Shown: positions 16,750-26,385 of the stretch, one piece after another
Numbering within the stretch: position 1 is the stretch's first letter
How the letters are laid out: the number at the start of each line of letters is the position of its first letter
DNA from: JANXYY01 sp035530875
GTDB lineage: Bacteria > Actinomycetota > Actinomycetes > Nanopelagicales > Nanopelagicaceae
Direction of reading: 5' to 3'
Length of the DNA stretch: 36,819 nt
Assembly (NCBI GenBank): GCA_035530875.1
Contig: DATKUB010000056.1
Coordinates: 1-36,819, forward strand
The notes under the pieces: model-generated
The model's database searches: none
Told to the model about the DNA's origin: nothing
What the model saw: only the letters and a program-made list of their open reading frames with translations
Program-made: the position numbers and the translations under genes

Positions 16750-19110
16750 TCAGGCGCCTAGGGTTGCAATGACTCCAGCCAATTCCTCGGGTTTTACCAG
16801 TACATCACGTGCTTTGGAGCCTTCCGATGGACCCACGATGCCCCGGCTCTCCATCAGATCCATCAAACGACCGGCCTTGGCAAAGCCAACTCGCAGTTTG
16901 CGCTGCAACATCGATGTAGAGCCAAACTGCGTCGAAACAACCAACTCTGCCGCCTGTAGTAGGAGATCAAGATCGTCCCCTATCTCGGTGACCCCAGCAC
17001 TCCGCGATGGCCGGCTTTCCGTAACGTCATCACGATAAGTTGGAGTTGATTGTTCCTTTGCATGACTCACAACACTTTCAATTTCTCGTTCGGATACGTA
17101 GGCACCCTGGATTCGCACTGCCTTGCTCGCACCCATAGGTAAGAAAAGTCCATCGCCTTGTCCAACAAGTTTTTCGGCACCGGCTTGATCCAGAATGACA
17201 CGGCTATCGGCAAGACTGCTTGTTGCAAACGAAAGGCGAGATGGCACGTTCGCTTTTATTAGGCCGGTAACCACATCGACACTTGGACGTTGCGTTGCGA
17301 TGACTAGGTGGATTCCGGCTGCGCGAGCCAACTGCGTGATTCGTACAATCGAATCCTCGACATCTTTGGGCGCCACCATCATCAAGTCGGCAAGTTCGTC
17401 GACAACAATTAGTAAGTAAGGATAGGGGTGTAGTTTCCGTTCGCTCCCAAGCGGAGCAACGATTTTGCCACTCTTAACAGCACGGTTGAAATCATCAATG
17501 TGGCGGAAACCGAATTGATGGAGATCGTCATAGCGCATGTCCATCTCACGCACGACCCATTGGAGCGCTTCCGCTGCTTTTTTCGGGCTCGTAATAATCG
17601 GCGTAATGAGATGTGGAACACCTTCATAGGCCGTCAATTCGACCCGCTTGGGATCGATCAGCACCAGGCGTACTTCGTCAGGAGTGGCACGCATCAGCAC
17701 CGATACCACCAGGGAGTTAATGCAACTTGACTTGCCTGAACCGGTCGCGCCAGCCACGAGTAGATGTGGCATCTTTGCCAAATTTGCGCAGATAAAGCCA
17801 CCCTCAACATCTTTGCCGAGCGCCACCACCATCGGATGGTGATCATTGCCGGCGACTGGAGAGCGAAGCACATCGCCGAGCGAAACGATTTCTCGATCGG
17901 TATTGGGGATCTCGATACCCACTGCGGACTTGCCCGGGATTGGGCTAAGTATGCGCACATCGCCGCTGGCGACGGCGTACGAAATATTTTTTGCTAACGC
18001 GGTTATTCGCTCAACCTTTACCGCGTTTCCCAACTCAACTTCATACCTAGTCACAGTCGGCCCGCGGGTAAATCCGGTCACATCAGCATCAATGTCGAAT
18101 TGCCTGAACACTTCACGCAGCGATTCGACCAGAACCTCGTTTGCCTTCGTCTTTGCCTTGCTTGCCGGTGCCAATCTGAGGAGATTCATCGAAGGAAGGA
18201 TGTAGGGCGCGTCGTTGTTGAGCAGCAGTTGTTCCGGACGTCGGGTCACGGCATGCTCAACGGAGTGCAGCGGCTGGAACCCCACCGAACCAGATTCCTG
18301 CGCTTTTTCTGCTACTTCAGGTTCTGGCTCTGGCTCCACCTCTGGTTCTACTGCAGGAGCGTGAATCACTGGCGTCTCGAATGGCTCGCTTTCTGATATT
18401 TCAAAAACTGAATCATCGTTCGGGCCCCGGCTCGGTACATGTGCGATGAGTGCGGCCCAGATTTCCATTGTGCGACGTGAAATTGCGTTGACTGGAGTTG
18501 CTGTTATAACCAGCAAACCAAAAAGAATAACGAGCAGGAGGATTGGGCCGGCAAGCCATGCAGTAAGCAATTTTGTGAGCGGCGCGGAGACAAGGTAACC
18601 AAGCCAGCCACCCGCGCTCCGCATTGCACTAGCCCCGTCATGCGATGATGGAGTTCCAGCAAGAACGTGAATGAAACCGGTAAGGCCAACGAGCGCGGCT
18701 GCGGAGCCGATGACCATCCGCCCAGTTGTTGCAGACTCCTCAGGTCTGCGCAGGATTCGAATCGCAAAAAGAAGCAACACGATCGGGGCCAGAAAAGCAA
18801 GCCTCCCGATTCCGCCATTGACGACGGCAACCATAAAGTGCCCGAGTATGCTGTTGAGATTCCACCAGACGCCCGACGCAACGATGATTGCGGTCGCAAT
18901 CAGCGACAAGCCAAGACCGTCGCGACGGTGTACTGGATCTAGATCACGAGCGCTCCGTCCAATCAACCGAGCGACCCATCCAGTCGCATGGGCTATGGCT
19001 AGCCAGATCGTTGTAATCGCGCGCGCCAAATATTGAAGAAGAGCGGCACTTTTGCTCTTCTTCTTTTTCCTGGGGCGCGCGGAAACGCTAGACCTTTGGG
19101 CCACAATCAA
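16750..19110 (-). CDS. ftsK: DNA translocase FtsK/SpoIIIE
   Basis: 786 residues. A Lys-rich start (RPRKKKKSK) is followed by four or five membrane helices to about residue 210, an acidic linker (repeated EPE near 255-270), the alpha domain, the RecA-like motor with Walker A GATGSGKS at 454-461 and Walker B LIVVDELADLMM, and the C-terminal gamma winged-helix domain (TSMLQRKLRVGFAKAGRLM). It pumps chromosome DNA at the division septum. The start is uncertain: a TTG at 19110 or a GTG at 19104, neither with a clear Shine-Dalgarno sequence. It lies 41 bases after the RNase J gene. Confidence 0.95.
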   Translation of the reverse strand: MIVAQRSSVSARPRKKKKSKSAALLQYLARAITTIWLAIAHATGWVARLIGRSARDLDPVHRRDGLGLSLIATAIIVASGVWWNLNSILGHFMVAVVNGGIGRLAFLAPIVLLLFAIRILRRPEESATTGRMVIGSAAALVGLTGFIHVLAGTPSSHDGASAMRSAGGWLGYLVSAPLTKLLTAWLAGPILLLVILFGLLVITATPVNAISRRTMEIWAALIAHVPSRGPNDDSVFEISESEPFETPVIHAPAVEPEVEPEPEPEVAEKAQESGSVGFQPLHSVEHAVTRRPEQLLLNNDAPYILPSMNLLRLAPASKAKTKANEVLVESLREVFRQFDIDADVTGFTRGPTVTRYEVELGNAVKVERITALAKNISYAVASGDVRILSPIPGKSAVGIEIPNTDREIVSLGDVLRSPVAGNDHHPMVVALGKDVEGGFICANLAKMPHLLVAGATGSGKSSCINSLVVSVLMRATPDEVRLVLIDPKRVELTAYEGVPHLITPIITSPKKAAEALQWVVREMDMRYDDLHQFGFRHIDDFNRAVKSGKIVAPLGSERKLHPYPYLLIVVDELADLMMVAPKDVEDSIVRITQLARAAGIHLVIATQRPSVDVVTGLIKANVPSRLSFATSSLADSRVILDQAGAEKLVGQGDGLFLPMGASKAVRIQGAYVSEREIESVVSHAKEQSTPTYRDDVTESRPSRSAGVTEIGDDLDLLLQAAELVVSTQFGSTSMLQRKLRVGFAKAGRLMDLMESRGIVGPSEGSKARDVLVKPEELAGVIATLGA

Positions 19111-19151
19111 AGATTACGTGTTCTATTCCAAACGCCTGAGTAGGCGCGCCG

Positions 19152-20837
19152 CTAAACCTCAACAACAAGCGGCAGAATCATCGGTCGACGCCGATGCGCG
19201 CTGTTCACCCACTGACCAACAGTCCTACGAACAATCTGTGCGAGTTGATGCGTATCTGAAATTCCATCGGCAACAGCATTTGCCAAATCCAGAATCACTC
19301 GCTCTTTCACCTCGTCAAAGACATCTTCATCCTCAGCGAATCCTCGCGCATGAATATCCGGACCAGCGACAATACGACCCGTTGAGGCATCGATAGCCAC
19401 CACTATGGAAATAAATCCCTCTTCACCCAGAATTCTGCGATCTTTAAGCGAAGCCTCAGTAATATCGCCAACACTTGTTCCATCTACATACACGAAACCA
19501 CACGGCACCTTACCGACTATTCGCGCAACGCCGTCAGCGAGGTCGACTACGACACCATCGTCTGCGATGACGATATTTTCGCTTGGAACACCAGAGAGGC
19601 GAGCGAGATCGGCATTAGCTCGTAGGTGGCGCCACTCGCCGTGGATCGGAAGAACGTTCTTAGGGCGAACTAGGTTGTAGCAGTAAAGCAATTCACCAGC
19701 GCTGGCATGTCCTGAGACGTGAACCAGGGCGTTCTGTTTATGAACGACGTTGGCGCCCCATCGAGTGAGACTGTTAATAACGCGATATACCGAATTCTCA
19801 TTTCCTGGGATCAATGACGAGGCAAGGATTACCGTGTCACCTTCACCCACTCGAATCTGATGTTCGCCAGTGGCCATGCGCGAAAGCGCAGCCATGGGTT
19901 CGCCTTGCGATCCAGTTGAGACGAGCACTATCTGGTTCTCGGCGTAGTCATCAAGTTGTTTGGCGTCGATTAAAAGCCCTTCAGGGATCTCTAAGTAGCC
20001 CAACTCATGGGCAACTTTCATGTTCCGAACCATTGACCTACCAACGAAGGCAACTTTTCGATTGTGGCGAACAGCAGCGTCGATTACTTGCTGCACCCGA
20101 TGAATGTGTGAAGCAAAGCAAGCCACAATTACTCGACGCCTGGCGCCAGCGAAAACTTGATCGAGCACCGGCGCAATCTCACGTTCGCTCGTGGTGAACC
20201 CTGGCACCTCAGCGTTTGTGGAATCAACCATAAATAGATCAACTCCAGCAGAACCAAGCCTGGCAAAGGCGGCTAGATCCGTGAGTCGCCCATCTAGGGG
20301 AAGTTGGTCCATTTTGAAATCACCCGTGTGCAATACCATGCCAGCCTCGGTCTTGATCGCGAGCGCAAGTCCGTCGGGAATCGAGTGGTTGACCGCCATG
20401 AATTCGACTTCGAAAGGTCCGAATTTCTCGGTTTGCCCTTCATGTACTTCGAAGGTGTACGGCACGATTCGGTGCTCTTTGAGTTTTGCCTCGATCAACG
20501 CCAGCGTAAGACGCGAACCGACGAGGGCGATATCGGATTTCTCCCGCAACAGATATGGAACTGCTCCCATGTGGTCCTCATGTGCATGAGTAAAAATGAT
20601 TGCAACTACATCATCAAGTCGATCTCTGATTGGTGCGAAATCTGGAAGCACTAAATCTATGCCAGGTTGGCTCTCCTCTGGAAACAGCACCCCAACGTCG
20701 ACGATGAGCAACTTTCCGCCAAATTCGAACACCGTCATGTTGCGGCCAATTTCGCCAAGACCGCCTAGGGCCATAATTCTTAGCGTTCCTTTTTTAAGCT
20801 CTGGCGGCATAGCCAATTCGGGATGCGAAAAACTCAT
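19152..20837 (-). CDS. rnj: ribonuclease J
   Basis: 561 residues. Metallo-beta-lactamase/beta-CASP ribonuclease. The zinc motif HAHEDH is at 84-89, with further metal ligands in VNHSIPDGLAL and HTGDFKMD, and the beta-CASP part has the VSGHASAGE and LPIHGEWRHL segments. It combines endonuclease and 5'-to-3' exonuclease activity in RNA decay and maturation. The ATG overlaps the dapA stop as ATGA; the pair dapA-rnj is conserved in actinobacteria and followed by ftsK as here. Confidence 0.95.
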   Translation of the reverse strand: MSFSHPELAMPPELKKGTLRIMALGGLGEIGRNMTVFEFGGKLLIVDVGVLFPEESQPGIDLVLPDFAPIRDRLDDVVAIIFTHAHEDHMGAVPYLLREKSDIALVGSRLTLALIEAKLKEHRIVPYTFEVHEGQTEKFGPFEVEFMAVNHSIPDGLALAIKTEAGMVLHTGDFKMDQLPLDGRLTDLAAFARLGSAGVDLFMVDSTNAEVPGFTTSEREIAPVLDQVFAGARRRVIVACFASHIHRVQQVIDAAVRHNRKVAFVGRSMVRNMKVAHELGYLEIPEGLLIDAKQLDDYAENQIVLVSTGSQGEPMAALSRMATGEHQIRVGEGDTVILASSLIPGNENSVYRVINSLTRWGANVVHKQNALVHVSGHASAGELLYCYNLVRPKNVLPIHGEWRHLRANADLARLSGVPSENIVIADDGVVVDLADGVARIVGKVPCGFVYVDGTSVGDITEASLKDRRILGEEGFISIVVAIDASTGRIVAGPDIHARGFAEDEDVFDEVKERVILDLANAVADGISDTHQLAQIVRRTVGQWVNSAHRRRPMILPLVVEV

Positions 20838-21730
20838 GGTTTAAGCGCAACTCCACCGGCAATAAGATCGAGCCGAAGTTGTTCGATCTGTGCGGGAGTT
20901 GCATCGATAAGCGGCAAGCGCGTGTAGCCGCCGGGCAGTCCCATGAGAGTTAACGATGCCTTACTAAGAATCGCGCCTTGAGTTCTAAACATTCCGGTGT
21001 AGATCGGAAGTAACTGTTGATGTATTGCCGTCGCGCCTAAATGATCGCCGGCAAACCAAGCAGTGAGCATCGCCTTCAACTCATTGCCAACTACATGTCC
21101 GCACACACTCACAAATCCGATAGCGCCAATCGATAGCAGCGGCAGGTTGTTCATGTCGTCCCCGGAGTAGACCGGAAGGCCGGATCGCTTTATCACCCAA
21201 GAGGTGGCAGCGAAATCTCCCTTTGCGTCTTTTAACGCAACGATTCGAGGGTGCTCAGCAAGACGAACGATGGTTTCAGTTTCAATTTGAGAACCGGTGC
21301 GACCTGGAATGTCGTACATGAGGATAGGTAAATCGGTGGCATCGGCCACGGCTCGAAAGTGCGCTTCGATTCCAGCCTGCGGCGGGCGATTGTAATAAGG
21401 GGTTACCACCATCAATGCATTAGCCCCTGCCTTGGCATGGCGTTTGGCTAAATCTACCGAATGTGCGGTTTCGTTGTTGCCAGCGCCCGCCACGATGGTT
21501 GCCCGATGGCCAACAGCGCCCAATACCACCTTAATGATCTCGTCTTTCTCCGCATCAGTGGTTGTCGGCGCCTCGCCAGTGGTGCCATTGACAACGATGC
21601 CGTCGTGGCCGTGATCAACTAGGTGAGTCGCAATTTTGGCTACCGCATCAAAATCAACCGACAAATCTGCCTTAAACGGCGTGACCATCGCGGTAAGCAG
21701 GCGACCAAAGGGCGCAGTTATCGGAGTCAT
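20834..21730 (-). CDS. dapA: 4-hydroxy-tetrahydrodipicolinate synthase
   Basis: 298 residues. It condenses pyruvate with aspartate semialdehyde in the lysine/diaminopimelate pathway. The active site is complete: GTTGE at 49-53, TPYYNRP at 110-116, Tyr139 in MYDIPGRTG, and the Schiff-base Lys167 in IVALKDAKGD. A Shine-Dalgarno-like AGGAGGT lies about 12 bases upstream, a rather long distance. It is 38 bases after thyX, co-directional, and overlaps rnj. Confidence 0.96.
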   Translation of the reverse strand: MTPITAPFGRLLTAMVTPFKADLSVDFDAVAKIATHLVDHGHDGIVVNGTTGEAPTTTDAEKDEIIKVVLGAVGHRATIVAGAGNNETAHSVDLAKRHAKAGANALMVVTPYYNRPPQAGIEAHFRAVADATDLPILMYDIPGRTGSQIETETIVRLAEHPRIVALKDAKGDFAATSWVIKRSGLPVYSGDDMNNLPLLSIGAIGFVSVCGHVVGNELKAMLTAWFAGDHLGATAIHQQLLPIYTGMFRTQGAILSKASLTLMGLPGGYTRLPLIDATPAQIEQLRLDLIAGGVALKP

Positions 21731-21768
21731 GGCACCAGGTTACCTCCTGCGAGCCACGCCTGGGGTCG

Positions 21769-22488
21769 TCAGGGAGCTACCCGACCGCCTAACTCGAAAG
21801 CTTCGTACGTTAGGGGCATCAAACGCGCCCAATGCTCTTCCATGATTTCAGCGACCATTTCGATCTCTCGCTGCGGATACGAGGGAAAATGTGAACCTTC
21901 TCGGTGAGTTCGAAGGGAGAGGAAGTTCATCAGCGCTCTGGCGTTCATTGTCACGTACATAGAGGAATAGAGTCCAACTGGTAGGACGGCGCGGGATACT
22001 TCTCGAGCTATGCCAGCTTCAAGCATCACTTGATAAGAAGCATATGCCGCGAGATACGATTCCTTCATTGCGCCAATCATGATTTCGTACTGCTCTGGCG
22101 TACCGTCGATGAACTCGTATGAACCAGTTTTTCCAACTTGAAGCAGTTTGCGATTTCGATCGGGAACATAAAAGACCGGGCGCAATTCTCGGTATCGCCC
22201 ACTTTCTTCATTGTACGAGGCGATGCGATGGCGCATAAATTCTCTAAAGACGAAGATCGGCGCACTTACAAAGAAAGTCATCGACGTGTGTTCGAAAGGC
22301 GAGCCGTGCCGTTCGCGAGCCAAGTAGCGAATTAAGCCCCTCGAGCGCTCTGCGTCTCCGCCAACATCTTCAAGTGACTGCTCACCCGCGGTCGAGACGC
22401 GCGCAGCCCAAATGACGTCGGCGTCGCTTGCGCTTGCCTTGACCAACTCAACGGTCATATCAGATCGAAATTTCACTTCGTCGCTCAT
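21769..22488 (-). CDS. thyX: flavin-dependent thymidylate synthase
   Basis: 239 residues. It methylates dUMP using methylenetetrahydrofolate and FADH2/NADPH. The ThyX signature RHRIASYNEESGRYR is at 86-100, matching RHRxxSxNExSxR, with HTSMTFFVSAPIFVFREFMRH ahead of it. It begins the thyX-dapA-rnj group. The start is only 40 bases from the start of the divergent azlC gene, so promoters must overlap coding sequence or the transcripts have very short leaders. Confidence 0.96.
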   Translation of the reverse strand: MSDEVKFRSDMTVELVKASASDADVIWAARVSTAGEQSLEDVGGDAERSRGLIRYLARERHGSPFEHTSMTFFVSAPIFVFREFMRHRIASYNEESGRYRELRPVFYVPDRNRKLLQVGKTGSYEFIDGTPEQYEIMIGAMKESYLAAYASYQVMLEAGIAREVSRAVLPVGLYSSMYVTMNARALMNFLSLRTHREGSHFPSYPQREIEMVAEIMEEHWARLMPLTYEAFELGGRVAP

Positions 22489-22528
22489 GATTAGCGACCC
22501 TATCCTCGCCTATGGCAGCATCAGCGCA

Positions 22529-23212
22529 ATGACGCGCCTACCAGATGGTGAACGCCGACGAATTCGTCGCGATGGACTCAGCCTGGCGTTCACGGTGGGG
22601 ATGTACGGAACCGCGTTTGGGGCGGCGTCGGTTGCAAGTGGTCTAAATCTTTGGCAAACCTCTGCGCTCTCGCTCCTGACTTTCTCGGGAGCCTCGCAAT
22701 TTGCCCTCGTTGGCGTCCTTGGCGGCGGCGGATCGGCCCTAAGCGCGATCGCAACATCGGTACTGCTCGGCAGCCGGAACGCCCTCTACGGTCTCCGTCT
22801 GGCGCCCAGTTTGAAGCTATCCGGAGCGCGGAAATTCCTAGGTGCCCAACTGGTCATCGACGAATCGACGGCAGTAAGCATCGCCCAAGAGCACCATGGT
22901 GACGAAGGAATGCATTTTGGTTTCTGGGTCACCGGGCTGGGTGTCTACGTCTTCTGGAATCTATTTACTCTCCTTGGTGCTTTGACTGCTCGAGCCATGG
23001 GTGATCCAGCCACCTACGGCCTTGACGCGGCGGTACCAGCAGCCTTTATCGCCCTCCTCTGGCCAAGGCTCAAGGGGTCGAAAGCGTGGCTTGCTGCGGC
23101 AACAACTATTCTGCTTGTCCTTGTCTTAGTGCCGGTTGTTCCGGCCGGAATTCCGGTCATCGCAAGCGCTCTGATTGCTCTTGGCTTTGGCTGGCGGGAG
23201 GGACGGGCATGA
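22529..23212 (+). CDS. azlC: AzlC family branched-chain amino acid exporter, large subunit
   Basis: 227 residues from the ATG at 22529. An in-frame ATG at 22487 overlaps the divergent thyX start and adds 14 residues; the later one fits the family length. Multi-helix protein with the AzlC core: GLSLAFTVGMYGTAFGAAS, LLTFSGASQFALVG, SRNALYGLRLAP, and WVTGLGVYVFWN. With AzlD it forms an exporter of branched-chain amino acids (BrnFE type). It overlaps azlD as ATGA. Confidence 0.92.
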   Translation: MTRLPDGERRRIRRDGLSLAFTVGMYGTAFGAASVASGLNLWQTSALSLLTFSGASQFALVGVLGGGGSALSAIATSVLLGSRNALYGLRLAPSLKLSGARKFLGAQLVIDESTAVSIAQEHHGDEGMHFGFWVTGLGVYVFWNLFTLLGALTARAMGDPATYGLDAAVPAAFIALLWPRLKGSKAWLAAATTILLVLVLVPVVPAGIPVIASALIALGFGWREGRA

Positions 23213-23523
23213 TCACCCAGACTTCAATTTGGATTGCAGTTATCGTCAGCAGCGCGGCCTGTTATGCCCTCAAGCTCGCCGGGATGTCGATCCCCCAATC
23301 CTGGCTAGCCGGGCCACGAATTCAGCGGGTCGCGGGGCTGTTACCAATCGCCTTGCTGACTGCGCTCGTTGTTGTGCAGACAGTGACTGATCACCAGTCC
23401 CTCGTCCTTGACGCCAGGGCCATTGGACTCGCCGTCGCGATTGCACTTCTGATAGCGCGTGCGTCATTTCCAGTCGTTGTAGTTGGTGCCGCGCTTGCCT
23501 CGGCGCTGATTCATCACTTATAA
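23209..23523 (+). CDS. azlD: AzlD family branched-chain amino acid exporter, small subunit
   Basis: 104 residues from the ATG at 23209, overlapping the azlC stop (ATGA). Four predicted membrane helices, with a KLAGMSIPQSWLAGP segment after the first and LLPIALLTALVVVQT in the second, as in AzlD/BrnE partners. The stop lies 3 bases from the end of the convergent rsmE gene, and no hairpin fits between them. Confidence 0.9.
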   Translation: MITQTSIWIAVIVSSAACYALKLAGMSIPQSWLAGPRIQRVAGLLPIALLTALVVVQTVTDHQSLVLDARAIGLAVAIALLIARASFPVVVVGAALASALIHHL

Positions 23524-23526
23524 GTC

Positions 23527-24243
23527 TTACCAGCGAGAACTCAGAAGGACCGCGGCTGCAATTCCACCAGCATGGGCAGATCTGAGCACGGTTGGCCCCA
23601 ACACCCCGATATGAGCGCCAGCCGATCGAAAAAGCGAAAGCTCACTCTCGTCGATCCCCCCTTCTGGGCCAACCACGAGAAGCAGTTCGCCTTCGTGCGG
23701 TCTCGAAATCTCGGAGATTGGCTGTTCTCCACTTTCGTGAAGAACGATCACGCAATCTGCTGAGTTGAATCTCGCGATGAGTTCGTTCGTCGAATGGAGC
23801 GGGCCAACTTTTGGGATCGAAATTCGTCGAGACTGTTTAGTGGCTTCGCGGGCGATGCTCTCCCACCGCTGCCGTCCTTTAGCGATTTTTTCGCCCTCCC
23901 ATTTGGCGATCGAACGAAGCGAACTCCAGGGCAGGATTTCGTCAACACCCACTTCAGTCAGGAGCTCTACAGCGATGTTTGAACTATCGCCCTTGGCAAG
24001 TGCCTGTACAACGACCAGCCTAGGTTCAGCTGGTGGTAATGAGAATCGAGATTCCACCTTGACCTCTACGTGACCCCGCGAAACAGATTCAACAACGCCA
24101 TCTACATAATCACTCACGCCGTTTGAAATTCGAATCCATTCGCCAGGCCTAACTCGTACTACGTCTGCGGCGTGATGGCCCTCATCACCATCGAGAATTA
24201 CCGTCTCACCGAAAATTGAATCGGCGAGAAAAAGTGGCAGCAT
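23527..24243 (-). CDS. rsmE: 16S rRNA (uracil1498-N3)-methyltransferase
   Basis: 238 residues. SPOUT-class enzyme with an N-terminal PUA-like domain (HHAADVVRVRPGEWI) and a C-terminal knot that binds S-adenosylmethionine: LVVGPEGGIDESE and LGPTVLRSAHAG. The last motif usually reads LGxRILRxETA; here SAHAG replaces the Glu-Thr-Ala part, a mild deviation. The ATG shares a base with the dnaJ stop (TGATG). The neighbours dnaJ-rsmE are the usual arrangement in Gram-positive bacteria and suggest heat-shock co-expression. Confidence 0.93.
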   Translation of the reverse strand: MLPLFLADSIFGETVILDGDEGHHAADVVRVRPGEWIRISNGVSDYVDGVVESVSRGHVEVKVESRFSLPPAEPRLVVVQALAKGDSSNIAVELLTEVGVDEILPWSSLRSIAKWEGEKIAKGRQRWESIAREATKQSRRISIPKVGPLHSTNELIARFNSADCVIVLHESGEQPISEISRPHEGELLLVVGPEGGIDESELSLFRSAGAHIGVLGPTVLRSAHAGGIAAAVLLSSRW

Positions 24244-25358
24244 CAGCGGGTGAAAGCGTCGCGAATCTTGGAAGTCAATTTCTTCTCCGCTGATGATTGA
24301 GAAGCCTCAGGTCGAACTTCATCTCTAACGACCGCGAGTTGCTGCAACAGTTCAATCTGTTCACTATCAAGTCTGGTCGGTGTCTGTACGCCGATGTGGA
24401 CGATTAGATCTCCGCGACCAATCCCCCGAAGTTTCGTAATGCCAAGATGTTTCAGAGTTACTAGAGATCCGCTCTGCGTACCTGACTTAATATCGACCTC
24501 CTGCGGGCCATCGAGTGTTTCCACGACGAGGGTGGTCCCCAAAGCAGCGGCTGTCATTGGGATGGTCGCTGAGAGATGGAGAGTGTCGCCGTCGCGAATA
24601 ATCGATTCATGTGGTCTTTGAATTATTTCGGCATATAGGTCGCCGGCTTGCCCGCCGCCAGGGCCGACCTCACCTTGGCCAGATAGTTGAATCCGATTCC
24701 CCGTCTCCACTCCTGGCGGAATCTCTACATCGATGACTCGGCGAGTACGAACCCGACCGTCGCCGCCACAATCTCGACAAGGCGAGGGAATGATGGTTCC
24801 GTATCCCTGACACGAATTACATGGGCGGCTGGTCATGACTTGGCCTAGGAATGACCGAGTGACCTGCTGAACCTCGCCGCGACCTTTACAAATATCGCAG
24901 GGCTTAACGCTCGTTCCTGGTGTGCAACCTTTACCTGCACACGTGAGGCAGACAGTGGCCGTCTCAACTGAAAGTTGTTTGGTAACGCCAAAGCAGGCTT
25001 CGGCTAGATCAATCTCAATCTGAATCAGGGCATCCTGCCCACGACGACTTCTTGGCCGCGGTCCGCGAGATCCGCCACCACCAAAGAAGGCGTCCATGAT
25101 GTCGTTGAAGGCGAATCCGTTTCCGGCACCGCCGCCGAAACTTGATCCGCCTTGATCATAATTACGGCGCTTCTGATCATCACTCAGAACCTCATAGGCA
25201 AAGGTGACGTGTTTGAATTGCTCTTGAATTTGTGGATCCGGGTTGATATCTGGATGAAGTTCACGAACTAATTTTCGGTACGCCTTCCTAATTTCATCAG
25301 CGCTAGCATCCCGGGCTACGCCGAGAGTTTCATAGTGATCGCCCATAGTTTTGCTCAC
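24243..25358 (-). CDS. dnaJ: chaperone protein DnaJ
   Basis: 371 residues from a GTG at 25358 that overlaps the hrcA stop as GTGA; a second start (ATG, residue 5) is possible. Full type-I DnaJ: J domain with the HPD motif in ELHPDINPD, a Gly/Phe-rich stretch (about 73-98), four CxxCxGxG zinc repeats (CLTCAGKG, CDICKGRG, CNSCQGYG, CRDCGGDG) and the substrate-binding C-terminal domain. No dnaK or grpE is in the window, so this is likely the second DnaJ of actinobacteria, coupled to hrcA. Confidence 0.95.
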   Translation of the reverse strand: MSKTMGDHYETLGVARDASADEIRKAYRKLVRELHPDINPDPQIQEQFKHVTFAYEVLSDDQKRRNYDQGGSSFGGGAGNGFAFNDIMDAFFGGGGSRGPRPRSRRGQDALIQIEIDLAEACFGVTKQLSVETATVCLTCAGKGCTPGTSVKPCDICKGRGEVQQVTRSFLGQVMTSRPCNSCQGYGTIIPSPCRDCGGDGRVRTRRVIDVEIPPGVETGNRIQLSGQGEVGPGGGQAGDLYAEIIQRPHESIIRDGDTLHLSATIPMTAAALGTTLVVETLDGPQEVDIKSGTQSGSLVTLKHLGITKLRGIGRGDLIVHIGVQTPTRLDSEQIELLQQLAVVRDEVRPEASQSSAEKKLTSKIRDAFTR

Positions 25359-26371
25359 ACACTTTCCGTAAGAAAGGCACCGACGTATGCCGCAACAGCT
25401 CGCACTGCGGCGATCGACCCTGGGTAGTCCATCCGAGTTGGGCCAAGAATGCCTAGGTTAGCCAGCGGGTCTCCAGTCCGGCCGTATCCGGTCGCGATCA
25501 AACTCGTCGAGTGCAGACCAAAGTCCTGATGCTCATGCCCAATTCTTACTGTGACGCTTTCTGCTGCTTCTCCAAGAAGTCGAAGCAGAACAACTTGCTC
25601 TTCCAAGGCTTCAAGGACCGGACGCACACTGGTTGAAAAATCGCCGCCAAACTTTGCAAGATTTGACGTGCCGGCTAGCACTATTCGCTCTTCGTTCTGC
25701 TCGGCTGACATTTCAGTGAGCGTTGCGATCGTCGCGCGCACGATAGGTTCGTCGGCGGTTTCGAAGTTACTCGGAAATTCGCCAAGTTTGGCCGAAACAT
25801 CGGCCAAACGACTGCCGACACAAGTGGCATTTACCCAGGCGCGCAATTCTCCAAGCAGCATTTCTGGGCAGACGTCAGGCATTTCAACCGAACGTTGTTC
25901 TACTCGTCCGGTATCCGTAATTAACACAAACATGACGCGAGTTGGGCTCAGAGATACGAGTTCTACGTGGCGAATGGCCGATCGGACCAGTGATGGATAT
26001 TGGACGACTGCAACCTGGTGTGTGAGTTGAGCGAGCAATCGAACCGTACGGCCGATAGCGTCGTCGAGGTCTACCGCACCTTCAAGGAATGACTCAATCG
26101 CGCGACGCTCGGGAGCTGAAAGCGGCTTAACGCTGGCCAATCTGTCAACGAACAATCGGTAGCCCTTATCCGTTGGCACTCGGCCGGCGCTGGTGTGCGG
26201 CTGAGTGATATATCCGCCGTCTTCAAGGCTGGCCATGTCGTTGCGAATGGTTGCCGGCGATACACCTAGGTGATGACGCTGCGTCAGCGCCTTTGAGCCG
26301 ACCGGCTCCTCCGTGGCAACGTAGTCTTCGATAATGGCGCGAAGAACCTCAAACCGCCGTTCCGCGACCAT
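25355..26371 (-). CDS. hrcA: heat-inducible transcription repressor HrcA
   Basis: 338 residues from the ATG at 26371. A more upstream ATG at 26401 lies inside the CIRCE operator and would add a Gly-rich leader; the chosen start has a strong AGAGGGGG Shine-Dalgarno at 4-base spacing. The N-terminal winged helix has the HrcA signature (VGSKALTQRHHLGVSPATI near 28-46, then RNDMASLE), followed by a GAF-like domain. It represses its own operon and other heat-shock genes by binding CIRCE, and is reactivated by GroEL in the families studied. Confidence 0.96.
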   Translation of the reverse strand: MVAERRFEVLRAIIEDYVATEEPVGSKALTQRHHLGVSPATIRNDMASLEDGGYITQPHTSAGRVPTDKGYRLFVDRLASVKPLSAPERRAIESFLEGAVDLDDAIGRTVRLLAQLTHQVAVVQYPSLVRSAIRHVELVSLSPTRVMFVLITDTGRVEQRSVEMPDVCPEMLLGELRAWVNATCVGSRLADVSAKLGEFPSNFETADEPIVRATIATLTEMSAEQNEERIVLAGTSNLAKFGGDFSTSVRPVLEALEEQVVLLRLLGEAAESVTVRIGHEHQDFGLHSTSLIATGYGRTGDPLANLGILGPTRMDYPGSIAAVRAVAAYVGAFLTESV

Positions 26372-26375
26372 CGTT

Positions 26376-26383
26376 CCCCCTCT
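26376..26383 (-). promoter_or_regulatory. ribosome binding site fixing the hrcA start
   Basis: AGAGGGGG on the minus strand, 4 bases before the ATG at 26371 and 2 bases from the CIRCE operator. Confidence 0.75.
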
Positions 26384-26385
26384 GC

